Below are positions 1-6,864 of a stretch of DNA of 8,064 nucleotides, piece after piece. Source of the DNA: Oscillospiraceae bacterium (GTDB lineage Bacteria > Bacillota > Clostridia > Saccharofermentanales > Saccharofermentanaceae); assembly GCA_902782985.1 (NCBI GenBank), contig CACZPC010000233.1, forward strand, positions 1-8,064. The letters are read 5' to 3'. Every line of letters starts with the position of its first letter. Positions within the stretch are counted from its first letter, which is position 1. The notes below the pieces were generated by a model that saw nothing but the letters and a program-made list of their open reading frames with translations, was not told the origin of the DNA and made no database searches. Both the position numbers and the translations under genes were made by a program.

Positions 1-11
1 TCATTTAACAT

Positions 12-44
12 AAGGTGTCTCATGTCTTCATGAGGCACCTTTTT
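12..44 (+). terminator. Intrinsic terminator of the gene upstream of the window
   Basis: A 13-bp stem (12-24 pairing with 29-41, one G-U pair) closes a TCTT tetraloop and runs directly into a TTTTT tract at 40-44. This is a textbook Rho-independent terminator for + strand transcription entering from the left. There is no A-tract on the left side, so it should not act efficiently in the other direction. It separates the repair gene at 90 from whatever lies upstream. Confidence 0.9.
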
Positions 45-74
45 GTTCCACTGAAAACTCATTGTCAGATTTTG

Positions 75-83
75 TGTTAAAAT
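75..83 (+). promoter_or_regulatory. Candidate extended -10 promoter for the alkD-like gene
   Basis: TGT followed by TAAAAT (75-83) fits an extended -10 element (TGn plus five of six bases of TATAAT). No convincing -35 hexamer lies 16-18 bp upstream, which extended -10 promoters tolerate. Transcription would begin about 7 nt downstream, at or next to the A of the ATG at 90, so the message may be leaderless. It lies just after the upstream terminator, where a promoter is expected. Motif match only. Confidence 0.4.
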
Positions 84-89
84 CAGGTC

Positions 90-800
90 ATGATAACAGA
101 TGAGATAAGAGAAGATCTGATGAGCCTGCGCGATGAGGGATATCGTGCGTTTCAGGAGAAACTGATCCCTTCTGCAGAGCCAGGGCATATTATCGGAGTA
201 AGGACTCCGGAGCTTAGATCTCTTGCAAGAAGATACGGCAAGAGAGAGGATATATCGCTCTTTCTTGATGAGCTTCCGCATAAGTATTTTGAAGAGGATC
301 AGCTTCATGCTTTTATCCTGTCGGGGATGAAGGATCCTGAACTGTGTGCGGATAAGGTATCCGCATTTCTGCCTTTTGTTGATAACTGGGCAACATGTGA
401 TCAGCTGTCTCCTAAGATATTCAAAAAGAATAAGCCTTTGCTGCTTAATTATATCGAGGGATGGATAAGAAGCGATAAGACTTATACGGTAAGATTTGCC
501 ATAGGAATGCTGATGGAGCATTTTCTTGATGACGATTTTGATATGAAGTATCCGGAGATGGTACTAAGCGTAAAGTCTGACGAGTATTATGTCAGGATGA
601 TGGCAGCCTGGTACTTTGCCACCGCACTCGCAAAGCAATATGAGCAGATACTTCCGCTTATAAAAACATACAGGCTTGAACCTTGGACACATAATAAGAC
701 GATACAGAAAGCGGTGGAGAGCTATCGTATTACCGATGAACAGAAGGAATATCTTAAGACATTGAAGGTCAAGCTGCCTAAGAAGGAGCGATCGGCATGA
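90..800 (+). CDS. AlkD-family DNA alkylation repair protein (HEAT-like DNA glycosylase)
   Basis: Family role: excision of alkylated purines such as N3- and N7-alkyl bases by a cytosolic all-helical HEAT-like-repeat glycosylase, opening base-excision repair. At 236 aa it has the usual family length. Residues 35-50 (GVRTPELRSLARRYG) are the family's N-terminal signature. W100 and D104 in DNWATCD match the Trp/Asp pair of the Bacillus cereus AlkD active site, and R135 (TVRFAIGML) and W174 (AAWYFATAL) keep the spacing expected for its Arg and second Trp. The C-terminus is lysine-rich. The ATG at 90 is preferred because its N-terminus (residues 1-30) resembles clostridial homologues I recall; an ATG at 120 is the alternative. 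No proper Shine-Dalgarno precedes 90 (AGG only 2 nt away), hinting at leaderless translation. The 3' end overlaps the next gene by 4 nt. The family is clear; the exact lesion specificity is not. Confidence 0.9.
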   Translation: MITDEIREDLMSLRDEGYRAFQEKLIPSAEPGHIIGVRTPELRSLARRYGKREDISLFLDELPHKYFEEDQLHAFILSGMKDPELCADKVSAFLPFVDNWATCDQLSPKIFKKNKPLLLNYIEGWIRSDKTYTVRFAIGMLMEHFLDDDFDMKYPEMVLSVKSDEYYVRMMAAWYFATALAKQYEQILPLIKTYRLEPWTHNKTIQKAVESYRITDEQKEYLKTLKVKLPKKERSA

Positions 801-1444
801 GATACAGACTTGTTATATTCGATCTTGACGGTACCATACTTGATACGGTCCATCAGCTAGCTGTTTCACTTAATGAAGCTCTTAAGAGATCCGGATTTGA
901 TCCTGTTGAAGAAGATCTTATCAGGTCCCGTATCGGCAACGGGTCCTTGAATCTGGTCCTCAGAAGTATAGAAGGTCTTGAAGGTGCTGATCCCGATATT
1001 ATCAGAAAAGATTACAGAAACTACTATAATGAGCATTGTACGGAGAATACCGAAGAGTATGAGGGCATGTCGGAGCTTATGGCAAGGCTTAAGGACAACG
1101 GCATAAAGATCGCAGTAGTTACAAATAAATCGGAACCTGCGGCCGTCAGGCTTTGTGATACCAAGTTCTCCGGGCTTATAGATGTTGTCAAAGGCCACAG
1201 AGACGGTATTGCCCATAAACCCGATCCATGCCTGGTGAATGAGGTCCTGGCGGAGCTGGATGAAGTGCGGGATGATGCTGTTTTTGTCGGAGATTCAGAG
1301 GTCGATATAGCAACGGCTTCCAATGCAGGTATGGATTGTATCAGCGTTACTTGGGGATATAAGAGCAGGGAACACCTCTTGGCAAACGGAGCATCCGTTC
1401 TTGTTGACGATATCATGGAACTGGAAGACCGGATATTGGTCTGA
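797..1444 (+). CDS. HAD-superfamily hydrolase, phosphoglycolate phosphatase-like
   Basis: A 215-aa haloacid-dehalogenase-fold phosphatase of the Gph/PGP-like group, probably cytosolic and Mg-dependent. All four HAD motifs are visible: motif I DLDGT with nucleophile D9 and acid/base D11; motif II VVTN with T109; motif III HKPDP with K141; motif IV GDSEVD with D166 and D170. An alpha-helical cap of the C1 type lies between motifs I and II (about residues 17-90). HAD families are promiscuous, so phosphoglycolate is only the likeliest substrate; a nucleotide or sugar phosphate, or pyrophosphate (PpaX-like), is possible. The start overlaps the preceding stop (ATGA, 797-800), with AAGGAG at 783-788 and 8-nt spacing, indicating translational coupling to the alkylation-repair gene. 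Gph-type enzymes dispose of phosphoglycolate released during DNA 3'-end repair, which would suit this partner, but the link is inference. Confidence 0.88.
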   Translation: MRYRLVIFDLDGTILDTVHQLAVSLNEALKRSGFDPVEEDLIRSRIGNGSLNLVLRSIEGLEGADPDIIRKDYRNYYNEHCTENTEEYEGMSELMARLKDNGIKIAVVTNKSEPAAVRLCDTKFSGLIDVVKGHRDGIAHKPDPCLVNEVLAELDEVRDDAVFVGDSEVDIATASNAGMDCISVTWGYKSREHLLANGASVLVDDIMELEDRILV

Positions 1445-1446
1445 TG

Positions 1447-1478
1447 GCGGTTCTTAAGCCGCATTACGATAAGTTTTT
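1447..1478 (+). terminator. Weak terminator-like hairpin after the HAD gene
   Basis: GCGGTT (1447-1452) pairs with AGCCGC (1457-1462), including one G-U pair, around a 4-nt loop just after the TGA stop. A run of five T begins at 1474, about 11 nt past the stem, too far for efficient intrinsic termination. It may attenuate transcription or mark the 3' end of the two-gene repair unit. It is the only candidate in the gap. Confidence 0.3.
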
Positions 1479-1520
1479 ACAATTATTTAAAAGAATGGTG
1501 AAGTATACAAAAGAAAACAC

Positions 1521-1529
1521 TGCTAGAAT
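1521..1529 (+). promoter_or_regulatory. Candidate extended -10 promoter for the FIST-EAL operon
   Basis: TGC followed by TAGAAT (1521-1529) is an extended -10 element with five of six consensus bases. No good -35 is seen at 16-18 bp; TATACA at 1504-1509 could be a second weak -10. Initiation would fall near 1536, immediately before the stem-loop at 1538-1555, giving a leader of about 57 nt. The element has the same TGn plus -10 form as those proposed before the genes at 90 and 6911. Motif match only. Confidence 0.4.
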
Positions 1530-1537
1530 GTAAAGTA

Positions 1538-1555
1538 ATCTTTAGGAATAAAGAT
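1538..1555 (+). promoter_or_regulatory. Perfect 7-bp stem-loop at the predicted 5' end of the FIST-EAL mRNA
   Basis: ATCTTTA (1538-1544) and TAAAGAT (1549-1555) are perfect inverted arms around a GGAA tetraloop. No T-tract follows, so it is not a terminator. If transcription starts near 1536 it forms a 5'-terminal hairpin, a configuration that often stabilises mRNA; as DNA it could equally be an operator just downstream of the start. No known riboswitch class was recognised here. The structure is plain; its function is inference. Confidence 0.5.
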
Positions 1556-1577
1556 CTAGTGCCGCGCAAGGAAACCC

Positions 1578-1586
1578 GGGGGCGAG
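1578..1586 (+). promoter_or_regulatory. Unusual G-rich ribosome binding site for the FIST-EAL gene
   Basis: GGGGGCGAG lies 6 nt before the ATG at 1593 and is a poor Shine-Dalgarno compared with AAGGAG at the neighbouring genes. It sits in a locally GC-rich leader segment (1561-1584) within an otherwise AT-rich gap. GCC at 1561-1563 can pair with GGC at 1581-1583, so translation might be limited by leader structure. No other in-frame start with a better site is visible nearby. Confidence 0.45.
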
Positions 1587-1592
1587 AAGTGT

Positions 1593-4205
1593 ATGTATAC
1601 TTGGAACTTTCAATATATATCGAAGAACAGGCTTGCTGAGGCTTTGGGGCAGTTAAGGCTCAACGATCAGAAAGGTGATGTCCTGATCAGGATCCATACC
1701 GCGATCCATATAGGAGATGAAGCAGTTGACCTTGCCAGATTTATCAAACAGATAATACCTAAGGCACAGATCTTCGGTACAAGTACATCTGCTGTTATAA
1801 GCTGGGGACAGCTTCTTCCCAACAGATGCGTTGTCTCGGTCACTCTGGCGGATGAAGTCAGGATCAAGACTTTTATGACATCGACAACTGATGAAGATAC
1901 AGGTGTGTCTCTTTCCCCGGATGAACTGTGCAGACGTGTGGATTATGAGACAATAGCGGATGATACGAAGCTTCTTCTCACATTTCTTACCAGAAGATAT
2001 CTGGAGATCAATTCTTTTATCGACAAATGTAATGACATGTTTCCCGGTGTACAGATGGTCGGCGGACTTGCGAATACCGGAGATGTCAGTGTCAAGAGAT
2101 TTCTCGAGTCAGGTTTTGTGTTTAACGAGACAGGCTGGTCTGACAGTTCTATAATCGTTGCCTCATTCAGCGGTTCCAAGCTTGAGTGCATGAGTTCTTA
2201 TGCAACTGGTGTTCAGGCTTTCGGAGAGGAATATGAGGTAACTGATACTTTCGCTCATTCGATCCTGTCACTTGACGGTAAGGATGCAGCTCATGAATAT
2301 GATATGGGACTCGGTGATGCCCTCAAGGATAAAGCCGAACTGGCAAGTCTTTTCCCGTATGCCTATTCAGATGCCGGCAATATTCCCGTATTCGTAAGGT
2401 ATTCTAATCAGGAATCAATAGAGGATATATATCCTAAGGATCAGCTGATGTTCAGAAATGAATACGAATCTCATCCCGGCCTTGATACATCGGCAGAACG
2501 TGCGATCATATCCGCATATCAGAAAGTAGAAAAAGGACGAAAGCTCAGAAGGGCCTTTATATATGACAGGCAGGTGATCGCCGACAACAGATCGATGTTC
2601 AGACGCATCGAGAGCTTCAAGAAATCAGAGACCTTATTCGGATATTCCTGCATAGTAAGGTCGATGATCTATTCCAACTGTGTTAAGTGGGAACTGTCTG
2701 CTTATGCTAATTCCAATATCTGCGGATGTATTACCGAGGGTGAGATAGTCTGTGTTGACGGCAGGAACAGCATGGCTAACTGCTCATTTGTCGTGACCGT
2801 TTTCGGTGAGAAGGAGGAGAACCAGGAATATAATCCCTATGTATTCTCTCATACCGAATCTTTATCTCAGGACAATAAGGAGCTTCTCTCGTTCCTGCTG
2901 GAAGTCGAGAGACTGCTGGAACAGAATAATAAGGATAAGGCGGCTTTGGATATCGGTGAATTCATAAAAGACTGTGAGTCCAAGCTCCTTTTTTCCGAAG
3001 ACAGCGAGCTTCCTAACGCTGCGGCTCTGTCAATGGATATAAAGCTTAACGGATATGATAGAGTCTGTATTATCAATGTATCCGGCGTATCAGGGATGAA
3101 AGCGGTTTTCTCCGAAGAATTGGTAAATCTTACGAGGCAGGATTTCATAAAGAAGTGCTCCGGTTATGCTAAATCGCTGGGATACAAAATCTATCTCCTT
3201 GATGAGTGGCAGCTTGCGATAGCGGAGACATCCTATAAGGTAACATTATCCAAGTTTATATCCGATCTCGAAAGGCTTCAAAGGGAACTGTTCGAATATA
3301 ATGAGGAGCAGATCGCGATCGTACCGATGTTCTGTATAATCGACGGATGTACCGAAGATAATCTTGCCTCGCTCTATTACAAAGCAAGGAACGATATGAC
3401 AAATAAGAATGTGCAGTTTACGGTTGTAAATGCAATCGATACGAAGCTCGATGTCGACAGTATCCTGGAAAGATTCCACATCGTTAATGTTATCAAGTAT
3501 GCTATTGATAACGATAAGGTCATCCCGTATTTTCAGGGCATCTACGATAATAAGGAGAATTGCATCCATCACTATGAGTCGCTGATGCGCCTTCAGGATG
3601 AGACGGGAAAGATCTACTATCCCGGAAGTTTCCTCGATATAGCAAGGTCTTACGGACTTCTTTATGATGCACTGTCAAGAAAGATGATAGAGAAGGTATT
3701 CGATAAGTTCAGGAACATCGAAGATAAGAGCGTCAGTATGAATGTCAGTATAAGAGACATCAAGGATAAGGAGATGAGTGAATTCATATTTGATTCACTG
3801 GCTTCAGTCCCTCATCCGGAGAATTTTGTATTCGAGATACTCGAAAACGAGGATATCGATGACTATAATCTCATGGTTGCATTTGTCGATCGTATCCATG
3901 ATCTCGGAGGTAAGATCTCGATCGATGATTTCGGAAGCGGCTTTTCGAATCTTCAGCATATTGCAAGCATACATTCTGATTTCATCAAGATCGACGGCTC
4001 TATTGTTAAGCGTTGCTATGATGATATAGAATCCGAGCATCTTGTAGCCCTTATTACTTACTGGAAGCATCTTGGTGACGATAAGGTCAAGATAGTGGCT
4101 GAATTTGTTGAGAATCAGCAGATCCAGGATGTTCTGCTCAAGTACAAGATCGATTACTCTCAGGGATATCTTTTTTCCAAACCCTCTCCGGAACTGTTGG
4201 AGTAA
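1593..4205 (+). CDS. FIST sensor - degenerate GGDEF - EAL protein, probable c-di-GMP phosphodiesterase
   Basis: An 870-aa protein with no signal peptide or TM segment, so probably cytosolic. Domains: FIST_N about 28-230 (VGGLAN near 156-161), FIST_C about 240-405, an amphipathic linker helix 425-450, a degenerate GGDEF about 475-620, and EAL about 625-870. FIST modules are presumed to bind small ligands. In the GGDEF, the signature position reads LLDEW (535-539), so cyclase activity is unlikely; it may bind GTP or only transmit signal. The EAL domain reads ESL (E662), but the expected catalytic set is present: N717 (MNVS), E748 (FEILE), D778/D779 (DDFGSGFSNL), K799 (FIKIDGS), E837/E840 (AEFVEN) and Q857 (SQGYLFSKP). 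I infer an active phosphodiesterase converting c-di-GMP to pGpG under FIST/GGDEF control. It is first gene of a likely operon, 27 nt before the next gene. EAL and FIST are confident; activity is predicted. Confidence 0.92.
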   Translation: MYTWNFQYISKNRLAEALGQLRLNDQKGDVLIRIHTAIHIGDEAVDLARFIKQIIPKAQIFGTSTSAVISWGQLLPNRCVVSVTLADEVRIKTFMTSTTDEDTGVSLSPDELCRRVDYETIADDTKLLLTFLTRRYLEINSFIDKCNDMFPGVQMVGGLANTGDVSVKRFLESGFVFNETGWSDSSIIVASFSGSKLECMSSYATGVQAFGEEYEVTDTFAHSILSLDGKDAAHEYDMGLGDALKDKAELASLFPYAYSDAGNIPVFVRYSNQESIEDIYPKDQLMFRNEYESHPGLDTSAERAIISAYQKVEKGRKLRRAFIYDRQVIADNRSMFRRIESFKKSETLFGYSCIVRSMIYSNCVKWELSAYANSNICGCITEGEIVCVDGRNSMANCSFVVTVFGEKEENQEYNPYVFSHTESLSQDNKELLSFLLEVERLLEQNNKDKAALDIGEFIKDCESKLLFSEDSELPNAAALSMDIKLNGYDRVCIINVSGVSGMKAVFSEELVNLTRQDFIKKCSGYAKSLGYKIYLLDEWQLAIAETSYKVTLSKFISDLERLQRELFEYNEEQIAIVPMFCIIDGCTEDNLASLYYKARNDMTNKNVQFTVVNAIDTKLDVDSILERFHIVNVIKYAIDNDKVIPYFQGIYDNKENCIHHYESLMRLQDETGKIYYPGSFLDIARSYGLLYDALSRKMIEKVFDKFRNIEDKSVSMNVSIRDIKDKEMSEFIFDSLASVPHPENFVFEILENEDIDDYNLMVAFVDRIHDLGGKISIDDFGSGFSNLQHIASIHSDFIKIDGSIVKRCYDDIESEHLVALITYWKHLGDDKVKIVAEFVENQQIQDVLLKYKIDYSQGYLFSKPSPELLE

Positions 4206-4232
4206 TATTCGATATCGAAGGAGTGTGGTCAT

Positions 4233-5972
4233 ATGTACGGCTTAAGCAAGAAAAAGAACGTTGGTCTGATAATAGAAAATCTCTTTACCGAATTCGCTCA
4301 GGAAGTTATCCAGAACGTAATAAGCAGCAGCCGATTGAACAAGGACATCAACATTGTCATCGTCGCCGGTAAGTATGACAATAATCCCGATGATCCCGAG
4401 GATCATCAGCACATGTATAAGAGAGTCTATAATTCGGTTTATAAACTTGAGGAATTATGTAAGTTTGACGGGTTGATCATTTCTCTCGGAAGTATGGAGA
4501 ATATCAAGCGTGAAGTAATCGAGAAGAGATACTTCGAGAAGCTCAAAAATACGCCCAAGGTGTTCGTTGTATCGGATATCGAGGGACAGGCGTCGGTGAA
4601 TTACGATAATTCTATCGGTATTGATGAGGCAGTCGACTGTCTTGTAAATGCGTACGGGCTTAGCAGATTTGCCATGCTCGGTGGACGTGATGATAATATC
4701 GATGCAAGAGCCCGTAAGGTACTCTATATGGATTCGTTAAGACGAAATAAGATAGAGTTCACTGAGAGAAACTATGTCCCCGGTGATATGTCTGCGGATA
4801 CTCAGGAATCAGCCAGGATCCTGCTGGATAAGAATCCTGATGTCCAGGCGATATTCTGTGTTAATGATGCTTCCGCTGTAGGATTATATGAGGTAATGGC
4901 ATCCCGCGGACTTGTTCCCGGTAAGGATATAATGGTATTCGGATTTGATAATACAAATGCTGCAGGCAGGATGTCACCGACACTTGCATCGATAGGAGCA
5001 TCCGAAGTAACGCTGGGACAACGAGCGATGGAGGAAGTATTATCTCAGATGAACGGTAATCCGCCCAAAAGCGTACTTGTGCCTACAAGGATCTACGGTC
5101 GTGAATCTTTCGAATATGAGATGTATGAATATACCACCATGGAGCTTATTAATGCCGATGAAGCCTTTATCTACAGGATGTTTGATGATTGTTTTTATCG
5201 ATACAGATATGAGTTCAGAGATAGAGAATCCGTCAATCTTCCTAAGTTGTTCTTTGCTATTATGACCAGGATCCTTAAGACCATAAGATCCAAATATATG
5301 GGGATCGAGGAATATAATGAGCTGTGTCATCTTATCGATATATTCTTTGATAACGGTGCCATGGATTATACTGATGCCGTCAAGTTCACCAAGAGTTTGG
5401 AAAAGCTTCAGAATGGCGTTAACCTCTTCAGCGGGTATAACAAATATCTTAACAGGCTTTTCTCGAGAATGAAGGACAGGGCGATAATTGCTCTTGCCGA
5501 GAACAGACAGAAGTCTAATGAGAAGCTCATTACCAGCCGTCAGAAGATACAGAACATGATGGTAGAGACCGTATCTTACAGCGGTGACAGTATCGATACC
5601 GTAAACAGGATCGTTCGAAATTTCGATAAGCTGGGGCTAATGAACTCCGCTTTATACCTGTTTGAGAACGTTGTTGTTTATGATGAAGATAATGATGATC
5701 TTTTCCCGCAGTATATTAATCTCAAGTGCGTCATGAAATCGGGAGAACTGTATGTATTGCCGAAGGAAAGACAGGCAGGACCGATAGGGGATATGTTCAG
5801 AAGAGTTGAATTGTCTCCGAAATGCACTGAATTCGTGCCGTTCCCGATATTCTACAAGGAATCGATATACGGGTTCCTGCTTTGTGAGTATAGCGATGAG
5901 ATCGCCAACAGCGGAGAATACTTTGCAGATCAGCTTGCAAGAACTCTTTATATGAATGATAATGATAGCTGA
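4233..5972 (+). CDS. Output-less cytosolic LacI-type ligand sensor with C-terminal GAF-like domain
   Basis: A 579-aa protein with AAGGAG at 4218-4223, 9 nt before the ATG. Residues 8-290 form a LacI/periplasmic-binding-protein-like type I fold: KKNVGLIIE opening, FDGLIISLG (78-86), AIFCVNDASAVGLYEVM (206-222) with the typical effector-binding Asp (D212), and VFGFDN (235-240). No helix-turn-helix precedes it and no signal peptide is present, so it is neither a LacI repressor nor an exported binding protein. Residues 300-450 are helical, ending in a likely coiled coil (410-445). Residues 455-575 look GAF-like, with FVPFPIFYKESIYGFLLCEY (534-553). In related Clostridia proteins as I recall them, this order is followed by GGDEF; here the protein stops, and the short space to the next gene leaves no room for a GGDEF remnant. 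It probably senses a sugar or other small molecule and signals through a partner, perhaps the adjacent EAL protein. Confidence 0.82.
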   Translation: MYGLSKKKNVGLIIENLFTEFAQEVIQNVISSSRLNKDINIVIVAGKYDNNPDDPEDHQHMYKRVYNSVYKLEELCKFDGLIISLGSMENIKREVIEKRYFEKLKNTPKVFVVSDIEGQASVNYDNSIGIDEAVDCLVNAYGLSRFAMLGGRDDNIDARARKVLYMDSLRRNKIEFTERNYVPGDMSADTQESARILLDKNPDVQAIFCVNDASAVGLYEVMASRGLVPGKDIMVFGFDNTNAAGRMSPTLASIGASEVTLGQRAMEEVLSQMNGNPPKSVLVPTRIYGRESFEYEMYEYTTMELINADEAFIYRMFDDCFYRYRYEFRDRESVNLPKLFFAIMTRILKTIRSKYMGIEEYNELCHLIDIFFDNGAMDYTDAVKFTKSLEKLQNGVNLFSGYNKYLNRLFSRMKDRAIIALAENRQKSNEKLITSRQKIQNMMVETVSYSGDSIDTVNRIVRNFDKLGLMNSALYLFENVVVYDEDNDDLFPQYINLKCVMKSGELYVLPKERQAGPIGDMFRRVELSPKCTEFVPFPIFYKESIYGFLLCEYSDEIANSGEYFADQLARTLYMNDNDS

Positions 5973-6002
5973 TATTGATGGAAAGAGGATGGATACAGAT
6001 AT

Positions 6003-6800
6003 ATGAGTCTTACCGGCAGAATACTGGGTTCGATGTTCCGTAAACCCGCCAGACACAGGAGGAGATCACTCCTTGAAAATGCTGTTGATGTGGCAGTCGG
6101 AGTTGCTACCTATACTGCGATCAGTAAGATAGCACAGGAAGCGGGACCTGTTATACCGCAGATCGTTAATCAGGCTGTCAGCCTCAAGGCGGCTGATATA
6201 GTTAATCCGAGTGCTCCGCAGAATCAGAGCGGGATTAATGCGGCTACCGAGAAGAGATTTAATACTCTTATGGCCAAGCTTGCGCTTTGTTATTATATCG
6301 CCGGTATCGACGGTAATTATACTGATGCGGAGAGAAAGGAACTCGAAGAGACTGTCCTTATGATCAATAATGATCCTACTTTCCCCGCCGAGCTTAAGAA
6401 CAGGGTGAATGAAGTGGCAGATCCGAGTATTCCTTTCGTGAAGGTACAGCAGTATCTGGATAAGGCGGAATCATCGGCTCTTATCTCTTTTGCTTATGAG
6501 ATCGAAGAACTTGCCAAGGTCGAAGGTCTTGATCCTAAGGAAGAGGATGCCGTGGAGATGTATAAATACTATGTAACCGAGAAGACCGGTCATAAATTTG
6601 TTGCTCTTAAGAAAGATATAGCAGAGGAGATACCTGTTGAGGTCGATCTGACATGTCCTTCGTGCGGTGGTCAGATGGAGCTTGACAGGACTATGCTGAA
6701 GGCTACATGTATCTACTGCGGCAGTACCAAGATCGTTGATGCCAATCAGATAAAAGATGTAGTTGCTCAGATCGAAAGATCCAAGAGATTAGGTCTATAA
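6003..6800 (+). CDS. TerB-like helical domain protein with C-terminal zinc ribbon
   Basis: 265 aa. The N-terminus is basic (RKPARHRRR, 13-21) followed by a mildly hydrophobic or amphipathic stretch (27-60), possibly a membrane-associating helix. Residues 85-195 resemble TerB/DjlA-type helical domains: KLALCYYIAGIDGNYTDAE (92-110) carries the typical IDG-x-x-x-x-x-E acidic motif, and a second helical half follows at 155-190. C218/C221 (CPSCGG) and C236/C239 (CIYCGS) form a two-knuckle zinc ribbon. The family is linked to tellurite and other chemical-stress responses and to membrane-linked signalling, but nothing here fixes a biochemical role. It starts 30 nt after the previous stop; the purine-rich site AAAGAGG (5982-5988) is about 14 nt from the ATG, longer than ideal, and no better in-frame start exists nearby. 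It is probably the last gene of the FIST-EAL operon. Confidence 0.72.
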   Translation: MSLTGRILGSMFRKPARHRRRSLLENAVDVAVGVATYTAISKIAQEAGPVIPQIVNQAVSLKAADIVNPSAPQNQSGINAATEKRFNTLMAKLALCYYIAGIDGNYTDAERKELEETVLMINNDPTFPAELKNRVNEVADPSIPFVKVQQYLDKAESSALISFAYEIEELAKVEGLDPKEEDAVEMYKYYVTEKTGHKFVALKKDIAEEIPVEVDLTCPSCGGQMELDRTMLKATCIYCGSTKIVDANQIKDVVAQIERSKRLGL

Positions 6801-6821
6801 ACTGATAAGAGGCTTGTTTAT

Positions 6822-6841
6822 TCTTAATTTACAATTAAAGA
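6822..6841. repeat. AT-rich imperfect inverted repeat in the intergenic gap
   Basis: TCTTAATT (6822-6829) and AATTAAAGA (6833-6841) are complementary apart from one bulged A, around a 3-nt loop. The stem is AT-only in its core and has no following T-tract, so it is a poor terminator; it may be a protein-binding palindrome or a weak 3'-end structure for the TerB-like gene. It abuts a TATAAT at 6842-6847. Confidence 0.35.
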
Positions 6842-6864
6842 TATAATCGCTTACTCCCGCTCGA

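Noticed and set aside
1024..1464. 146-codon minus-strand open frame, with another at 866-1216
   Set aside because: Both are antisense to the HAD gene, whose four catalytic motifs are intact; composition is low-complexity serine-rich and no family is recognisable.
1556..1592. Possible c-di-GMP (GEMM-I or class II) riboswitch before the EAL gene, because of a CGCGCAAGG...AAACC resemblance
   Set aside because: The rest of the conserved core is missing (no GGACGCAAAGCC-like segment) and only about 57 nt separate the likely start from the ATG.
3804..4232. 142-codon minus-strand open frame
   Set aside because: Lies opposite the best-conserved EAL motifs; an antisense shadow with no recognisable domain.
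4233..5972. Annotation as a LacI-family transcriptional regulator
   Set aside because: There is no N-terminal helix-turn-helix; the ligand-binding fold begins at about residue 8 and the C-terminal half is unlike LacI proteins.
4233..5972. Annotation as an exported sugar-binding protein of an ABC transporter
   Set aside because: There is no signal peptide or lipobox, no transporter genes are adjacent, and a GAF-like tail is present.
5652..6056. 134-codon minus-strand open frame spanning the sensor/TerB-like gene junction
   Set aside because: Antisense to the GAF-like domain and the start of the next gene; no ribosome binding site or family signature.
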